Shown piece after piece: positions 12,830 to 17,540 of a DNA stretch of 17,540 bases. Position 1 is the stretch's first letter, and every line of letters begins with the position of its first letter. The notes beneath the pieces were generated by a model, which was given only the letters and a program-made list of their open reading frames with translations, did no database searches and was not told where the DNA came from. Made by a program: the position numbers and the translations under genes. The stretch covers positions 1 to 17,540 of the forward strand of contig CAZXFH010000056.1 of the NCBI GenBank assembly GCA_964640055.1, given 5' to 3'. This DNA comes from CAZXFH01 sp964640055 (GTDB lineage: Bacteria; Fidelibacterota; UBA2242; JAFGTP01).

Positions 12830-13990
12830 TTAGGAAACCACTTCCGAGGCAAAGGCCAGGGAAATATTCTTAAAGGCTTGCTCAGCGATCATTTGCCGCA
12901 GAGTTTCCAGCGTTTCTTTATACACATGTCCGATCACCAATGCATGGCCGCTGCGCCGGGCCACTTGCAAGGCTTTTTCAAAGTGCGCCCGAATTTCGTC
13001 TTTATTACGCTGATTATCAAGGAATACCGTCCGTACCGTGGTGGGAACTCCGGCACTCTTGGCCGTTTCGTAGGCCACACTGCGGGGTGTGGTCAGGCTA
13101 TCGATAAAATATTTACCATTCTTTTTCAAAGTCCCGGTAACGACCCGCATGATCCGTTCATTGGTGGTTACCAGAGAGCCCATGTGGTTGTTCATGCCCA
13201 CCGCCTGCGGTAGCTCCATAAAAGCCGAGCGGATGCGCTGCTCGATCTGAAAAGGCATTAAATTATTAGCGAGCATATACTGATCTTCACCGGAGGCATA
13301 ATTGCGGTCCTCGGGTTCCATGGGCATATGCACGATCACTTCTTTACCCAGTTCATCGGCTTTGGTCGCACACCAGCGTGAAAAACGGTGCCCTGGAATA
13401 ACGGAAACGGTTAGGTCAATTGGCAGCTCTAAAAAACCCTGAATTACTGCATTATTGCTATAACCAAAATCATCGATCACGATCGATAGTCTGGGCTTCT
13501 GCTTCAGCTGCCCTTTATAAATTGCAAAATCGCTGAAATCTCCTCCCTTGATGAAAGAGAGCGAGCCCACGGCATGGGTCTGGTAATCCAGGTAAAAGGT
13601 AAACCCTCTGTTACGTGATAAGTTGATAGTCTTGCGCACAGTAAAACCGTTTTTTTGCAACAGGTCTTTGATTTTTTTTTGGAATGCCAGCTTGTCATAT
13701 TGTTCCGGTAAATTAAAAGCCAGCGCCAGCTGGTCCTTTACATCTGATTTTATCTGAATACCCGTTAAGTCCATTTCCCTGACCAGTGCGGTCCGGACCT
13801 GTTTGTTGAGTCGGGCTTGGGCTTCATAATTAATAATCGATTGTGTGGGCTTGGCTCGCGGCGCTAGATATAGTAACAATGAGATCAGGATCAGACTGAT
13901 CCCGATAAAAATCAGCCGCAGATGCTTTTGATCACTACGCCGTTTGGCTACGACTTTTTGCGGTTTTTTAAGATAGCGTATTTTGTGCAT
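12830..13990 (-). CDS. YibQ-type divergent polysaccharide deacetylase, membrane-anchored
   Basis: A 386-residue protein with a basic N-terminus, one transmembrane helix (about 24-43) and a periplasmic part. The region 165-380 is the divergent polysaccharide deacetylase domain (Polysacc_deac_2, as in E. coli YibQ): R-L-S-I-V-I-D-D-F-G-Y (167-177), H-M-P-M-E-P (221-226), N-N-H-M-G-S (267-272), T-V-F-L-D-N (321-326) and I-G-H (353-355). The Asp pair, His residues and final His fit the metal-binding and catalytic sites of NodB-like deacetylases. The preceding region (about 55-155) resembles a small alpha/beta domain of unknown role. The substrate is not known; cell-wall glycan is a guess. It is the first gene of the minus-strand cluster; the ribosome binding site is poor. 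Confidence 0.85.
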   Translation of the reverse strand: MHKIRYLKKPQKVVAKRRSDQKHLRLIFIGISLILISLLLYLAPRAKPTQSIINYEAQARLNKQVRTALVREMDLTGIQIKSDVKDQLALAFNLPEQYDKLAFQKKIKDLLQKNGFTVRKTINLSRNRGFTFYLDYQTHAVGSLSFIKGGDFSDFAIYKGQLKQKPRLSIVIDDFGYSNNAVIQGFLELPIDLTVSVIPGHRFSRWCATKADELGKEVIVHMPMEPEDRNYASGEDQYMLANNLMPFQIEQRIRSAFMELPQAVGMNNHMGSLVTTNERIMRVVTGTLKKNGKYFIDSLTTPRSVAYETAKSAGVPTTVRTVFLDNQRNKDEIRAHFEKALQVARRSGHALVIGHVYKETLETLRQMIAEQAFKNISLAFASEVVS

Positions 13991-14189
13991 GAATATTTAT
14001 TAAATTAGGCTTTCCTGTTGATGTCATGGGAATTTAAAAATCTATCTGCCGGGTTGTTAATTTATTCAGTCTCTTTTTAAATCTTTATTTTTCCTGAGGA
14101 AAAATACGAAATTCCACTGCGAAAGTAAAGTATTCAAATCTACGCATGAAAGTAAAAATGAAAATAAATGCCCCGGAAGATCAATAGGG

Positions 14190-14221
14190 GTTGTGAAAAT
14201 GTAAATTGAATGTTAAATTTG
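14190..14221 (+). promoter_or_regulatory. Candidate Bacteroidetes-type promoter of tRNA-Met
   Basis: GTTG (14190-14193) followed after 20 bases by a full TAnnTTTG match, TAAATTTG (14214-14221), ends 19 bp before the mature tRNA-Met. Position and spacing fit the primary sigma factor promoters of Bacteroidetes. The first box matches 3 of 4. Confidence 0.4.
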
Positions 14222-14240
14222 CCTGCTGATTGGCAACGAT

Positions 14241-14314
14241 GGCGGAGTAGCTCAGCTGGTTAGAGCAGCGGAATCATAATCCGCGTGTCCGGGGTTCGAG
14301 TCCCTGCTCCGCTA
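14241..14314 (+). tRNA. tRNA-Met (anticodon CAU)
   Basis: Complete cloverleaf: acceptor GGCGGAG / CTCCGCT (first pair G-U), D-arm GCTCAG...GAGC, anticodon stem GCGGA/TCCGC around loop ATCATAA, T-arm CGGGG-TTCGAGT-CCCTG, discriminator A at 14314. CCA is not encoded. The acceptor and anticodon stem resemble elongator tRNA-Met; a tRNA-Ile2 with lysidine-modified CAU is less likely but not excluded by anticodon alone. The initiator type is unlikely because the first pair is not a mismatch of the usual C-A kind. Confidence 0.94.
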
Positions 14315-14321
14315 CGACTAG

Positions 14322-14346
14322 AATCCTCCTTGAAGGAGGATTTTTT
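14322..14346 (+). terminator. Intrinsic terminator of tRNA-Met
   Basis: AATCCTCCT (14322-14330), loop TGA, AGGAGGATT (14334-14342) form a perfect 9-bp stem followed by an unbroken T run (14341-14346). It lies 7 bp after the tRNA. The minus strand has no matching T run for the helicase gene that ends at 14406. Confidence 0.9.
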
Positions 14347-14405
14347 ATTGTATTTAGTCAACACCTCTTTTATTCATAATCCAGTAATTTTTTCTCCATC
14401 CTACA

Positions 14406-17400
14406 TTAATCGAGAACCTCACCACAAATAAATTCAATGGGATGACTTTGTACAGATTCTTTGGATTCTGAAATTTGACTGAGTTCCTCTTTGGCGTACA
14501 TATTAAGTATTTCTTCAAACCAACGATCATCGTTTTTTTCACTTTTGTTAATCCGCTTTAATTCCGAAATCAGATGATGGGGGAAATAAGCATTTAATAC
14601 ACTCATTATTTTTTCAGCGTTTTTTTGAAATATTTCCTGATCAGTACGCTTCTGCGCCATGCGGCGGATCCGGTTGGCAGCTTTGCGGACCTCGGGTTCA
14701 ATCCGACTGATTTGGTTCTGGCTGGATATGGTTTCCTGAAAATGCTTTTCTAGCTCTGTTAGATCAGTGTAATATTTCTCTTCCTTATCTAAACCAACCG
14801 ATATTTCCGGTTCATCTGGATTACAACGGATCTCTTCTAAAATTTTTACAAAGTCTTCTGTGATGATTTTTTCGGATTCTTTGATATATAAGCGGGCAAA
14901 CTCTCCTGATCTGAAAAAGGCATAGCTGCCCTTTAGATTCTGAGCTCTCTTTGCGGAGCGTAAACCCAGTTGCATTTTTTGAATTAACGCCATGTACTCT
15001 GGATTATCCCGTATTAAATTACGAATAATAATCTCTGCTTCTTCCGGAGTGAAATCTTTATGCTCTTCTTGCTCAAGAGTATCGATGTCTGTCTGATCAT
15101 AAATCGCATACAGGGCTTCTTCATTGAGTTTTTCTTCTTCAGTCAGAATGCGCTCATCTTCTCCAATATATCTCTGGATCTCAGTTATACGGCGCTCCAA
15201 AGTTTTTTGTAGATTGATTTCTTTTTCAACTTCCTCTACCGGTAGAAAATTTTCAATCCATATCTTATCAGCGGCACTACCAATCCGGTCAACCCGTCCG
15301 GCCCGTTGAATTAAACGTACCGGATTCCAATGTAAATCATAGTTGATAATTGCGGAACAATCCTGAAGGTTATGGCCTTCGCTCAATACGTCCGAAGCGA
15401 CCATCAAGTTAATCACCTTATCGCCCTCATAATCATTGGCTATTGGGGCAAAAGCCTTTATTTTGGTATCATTCCCTTTAGTATTACCATGGACCATAGC
15501 CAGTTTTGTATAGGTATGTTGCAGACGGTCATATAGATATTTAACTGTATCTGCGTATTCACTGAAAATTAATATTTTTTCCTGTTTACGTTGTTTCTTT
15601 AGTTCTTCAATTAAACCCAGTAAAACATCGTATTTTGTATCTTTGTTTCGGGGGATATAACTCAAAGAGTCTTTGATTTTTTCTAAAACAGTAAGATCAT
15701 TTTTCAGGTCTTTTTTCAATTTCTCAATATTGAAATCCTCAGAGCGGTAGTCAGCAGTAAGTGTTTCTATTTGATCCCAAATGTCATCCAACTCATAGCG
15801 ATAGATTCGATCCTGAATTAATTCACCCGCTGGTATTATGCGTTTCTTTTCAATAATTGTTAGGAATTTTTCATGAATATCATATAAATTGTTCACACTT
15901 TCTCGAAAAGCATATATGGAACTTTCCAGACGTTTAAAAAGCCGGATTTTATGAAATACCCGCAAAGTACCGGTTACTTTTTTCAACTGTATATAGGGTT
16001 CTATTTCTCTTTTTTCTGGTTTTACGTATTTCCATAGATCATATCTGGCATAGCACAACTTTTCCAACATAGCCCGGATCGTATCATAGAGTTTCTGATA
16101 GGTTGAATTAATATCATATTTTACAGTTTGCAGTTGCCGCTGGGGAAACTCTATCTGAAAATTTTCATTAGCATAAAATTTACGAATATGTTTACGGGTC
16201 CGCCGAATAACCACATACTTCAGCAGATCAGGTAAGTAGTATTCACCTCGTTCGGTCTTTTTGAAAAGGTTTCTCAGGTGCGGTTCTGCATAACGATTGG
16301 GAAATATATTTTCTTCGGTTTGATTGAACAGTTTTATCTGGTTGTAGATGTTCCAGACTGATGTATTCTGGGGGGTAGCTGTCATTAAAATAACCTTTTT
16401 ACCGGCCAGAAAGGGTTGTAGCTCGCGATACATTTTGGTATCATTGTTTCGGAAGTGATGACTTTCATCAATTAAAACAACTTCCCGGTCTCGATATGGA
16501 TACAGTGCGCTCTTTTTATTGAAAACACCATTATATAACATTCCCCGGGAAAGCACCTTACCGTCGATCTCAAATTTTTCCATGAAATCTGACCACATAC
16601 CCACCAATCCCGGTGGAGAGATGATTAAAGCCCGCCGATGCAGCTGGCGTAAAATTCCGGAACCGATATAAGTTTTTCCCAGACCAACGACATCACTGAT
16701 AAACACGCCATTATATTTGTTGACCCACTGGTAACCCTGCATTATCGCAACTTTCTGGAAAGGATAAAGGTCTTGCATGCGCTTAAAACGGGAAACCAGG
16801 CGATCCATATACTCCTGATTTTCCCAAAACCAGATCTGTTCGGTCTGCCGGTCCAGCGCGGCTTTGGATAGATGATACAGGGTCAGAATATAGATATCAT
16901 AGGGATTGACGGTCTTCAGGGCCCATGATTCTTCAAAGACCTCTTTTAATATATCTGCGAAGGGTTCCGCTTCGCTCCACAATCGGTCAAACCACTTATT
17001 CAGTTCCGTATAATTTTTATTGCCCCGCACATAGGTATTTAATTCGGTATTGTGATAGAAGCCACTAATGGTCAGATTGGATGAGCCCACAATTCCGATA
17101 CCTTCGGCCGCTGCTGTTCGGGCGGCTGAATCTGTGTATTTGAAGATATAGGCTTTGGCATGTAAAGGATGCCGGGTATAGACCTTGATTTCCACTTTTT
17201 TTTCAGTGATCAATTCCACCAGTTTCCGGATTTCCCGCTGACGTTTTGAAGTATGGGGCAGCGCCTGTAGATTACCAGTAATACGATCCTGTACCTTGGT
17301 TTTAACGTTGTTTTTGTCGGCGGGACGCTGATACTGTTCGGCTTCATAGGCTGCTTTTAATTCTTGATCTCCATTGACTGATTCTGCTAAAGCCTCTATC

Positions 17401-17540
17401 AGTTGTCGGTTTATATTGGAACCAATCAATATTTTGGCTGACTGCAGCTTTTCCAATTTGTCAGCGATATGGTAAAAGCCGGAAAGGTATAAATATCCGA
17501 CTGCGAATTTAACCTTTTCCGATCCTTCCAATTTGGACAG
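14406..17540 (-). CDS. PLD-domain SNF2-type helicase (5' end cut by window)
   Basis: A large DNA-dependent ATPase, at least 1044 residues seen. The frame stays open to the window edge, and the TTG at 17531 is not a trusted start, since the phospholipase-D-like domain usually has more residues before this point; the gene is partial. Residues (from 17531) show a PLD-like domain with H-A-K-A-Y-I-F (124-130) and G-S-S-N-L-T (149-154), then a helicase core: V-G-L-G-K-T (282-287), D-E-S-H-H (355-359), L-M-T-A-T-P-Q-N (382-389), and about 715-755 S-E-G-H-N-L-Q-D and Q-R-A-G-R-V-D-R-I-G of motifs V-VI. Only one PLD HxK motif is seen here. Such proteins act on DNA, with PLD domains in some acting as nucleases; they are frequent in defence islands. 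No partner is visible. Confidence 0.9.
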   Translation of the reverse strand: MSKLEGSEKVKFAVGYLYLSGFYHIADKLEKLQSAKILIGSNINRQLIEALAESVNGDQELKAAYEAEQYQRPADKNNVKTKVQDRITGNLQALPHTSKRQREIRKLVELITEKKVEIKVYTRHPLHAKAYIFKYTDSAARTAAAEGIGIVGSSNLTISGFYHNTELNTYVRGNKNYTELNKWFDRLWSEAEPFADILKEVFEESWALKTVNPYDIYILTLYHLSKAALDRQTEQIWFWENQEYMDRLVSRFKRMQDLYPFQKVAIMQGYQWVNKYNGVFISDVVGLGKTYIGSGILRQLHRRALIISPPGLVGMWSDFMEKFEIDGKVLSRGMLYNGVFNKKSALYPYRDREVVLIDESHHFRNNDTKMYRELQPFLAGKKVILMTATPQNTSVWNIYNQIKLFNQTEENIFPNRYAEPHLRNLFKKTERGEYYLPDLLKYVVIRRTRKHIRKFYANENFQIEFPQRQLQTVKYDINSTYQKLYDTIRAMLEKLCYARYDLWKYVKPEKREIEPYIQLKKVTGTLRVFHKIRLFKRLESSIYAFRESVNNLYDIHEKFLTIIEKKRIIPAGELIQDRIYRYELDDIWDQIETLTADYRSEDFNIEKLKKDLKNDLTVLEKIKDSLSYIPRNKDTKYDVLLGLIEELKKQRKQEKILIFSEYADTVKYLYDRLQHTYTKLAMVHGNTKGNDTKIKAFAPIANDYEGDKVINLMVASDVLSEGHNLQDCSAIINYDLHWNPVRLIQRAGRVDRIGSAADKIWIENFLPVEEVEKEINLQKTLERRITEIQRYIGEDERILTEEEKLNEEALYAIYDQTDIDTLEQEEHKDFTPEEAEIIIRNLIRDNPEYMALIQKMQLGLRSAKRAQNLKGSYAFFRSGEFARLYIKESEKIITEDFVKILEEIRCNPDEPEISVGLDKEEKYYTDLTELEKHFQETISSQNQISRIEPEVRKAANRIRRMAQKRTDQEIFQKNAEKIMSVLNAYFPHHLISELKRINKSEKNDDRWFEEILNMYAKEELSQISESKESVQSHPIEFICGEVLD

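Noticed and set aside
14354..14542. 62-codon minus-strand open frame at the end of the helicase gene
   Set aside because: It is in another frame over the 3' end of the helicase gene and has no support.

Overview
The window reads as chromosomal DNA of a Gram-negative bacterium, probably from the FCB (Fibrobacteres-Chlorobi-Bacteroidetes) superphylum or a related candidate phylum. The signs are two outer-membrane-type lipoproteins, one carrying a Fibrobacter succinogenes major paralogous (FISUMP) domain, and two tRNA genes whose upstream regions resemble the Bacteroidetes-type TTTG-N19/20-TAnnTTTG promoter. The tRNA genes do not encode CCA. The phylum call is inference from these features, and no species can be named.

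Left part, 1-4081 (+ strand). An LPP20-like lipoprotein gene (76-627) is followed by about 670 bp with no gene, holding an imperfect repeat, an orphan terminator-like hairpin and a palindrome over a possible promoter. Then comes the main find: a complete diversity-generating retroelement (DGR). Its parts, in order, are a FISUMP-domain lipoprotein with a C-terminal variable repeat (VR, 1844-2034), an Avd-like four-helix accessory protein (2146-2499), a 191-bp template repeat (TR, 2635-2825) and a DGR reverse transcriptase (2879-4081). A base-by-base comparison of VR and TR finds 31 mismatches and no gaps, and all 31 fall on adenines of the TR. This is the hallmark of A-directed mutagenic retrohoming. 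The TR carries 22 Asn (AAC/AAT) codons in the reading frame of the target, so adenine mutagenesis of these codons changes the amino acid without creating stops. Hairpins lie just downstream of VR, before TR, and between TR and the RT gene.

Middle part, 4358-13990 (- strand). After tRNA-Val(UAC) come lon preceded by an alpha/alpha-toroid protein of unknown function, then a tight cluster HAD phosphatase / NhaC-type antiporter / HAD phosphatase, then a cluster of a YibQ-type divergent polysaccharide deacetylase, a PdxJ-like TIM barrel that has lost the recognisable catalytic residues, and an Asparaginase_II-family enzyme.

Right part, 14190-17540. tRNA-Met(CAU) on the + strand has a candidate promoter and a clear intrinsic terminator. 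It faces a large minus-strand gene, cut by the window edge, for a protein with an N-terminal phospholipase-D-like domain and a SNF2-type helicase. That architecture is often met in defence or DNA-repair settings, but no partner genes are visible here.

How it works together: the DGR would use RT plus Avd to copy TR RNA into adenine-mutated cDNA that replaces VR, diversifying the exposed C-terminal face of a surface lipoprotein. The remaining genes look like ordinary chromosomal functions: proteolysis, ion exchange, metabolite dephosphorylation, envelope and amino-acid metabolism.
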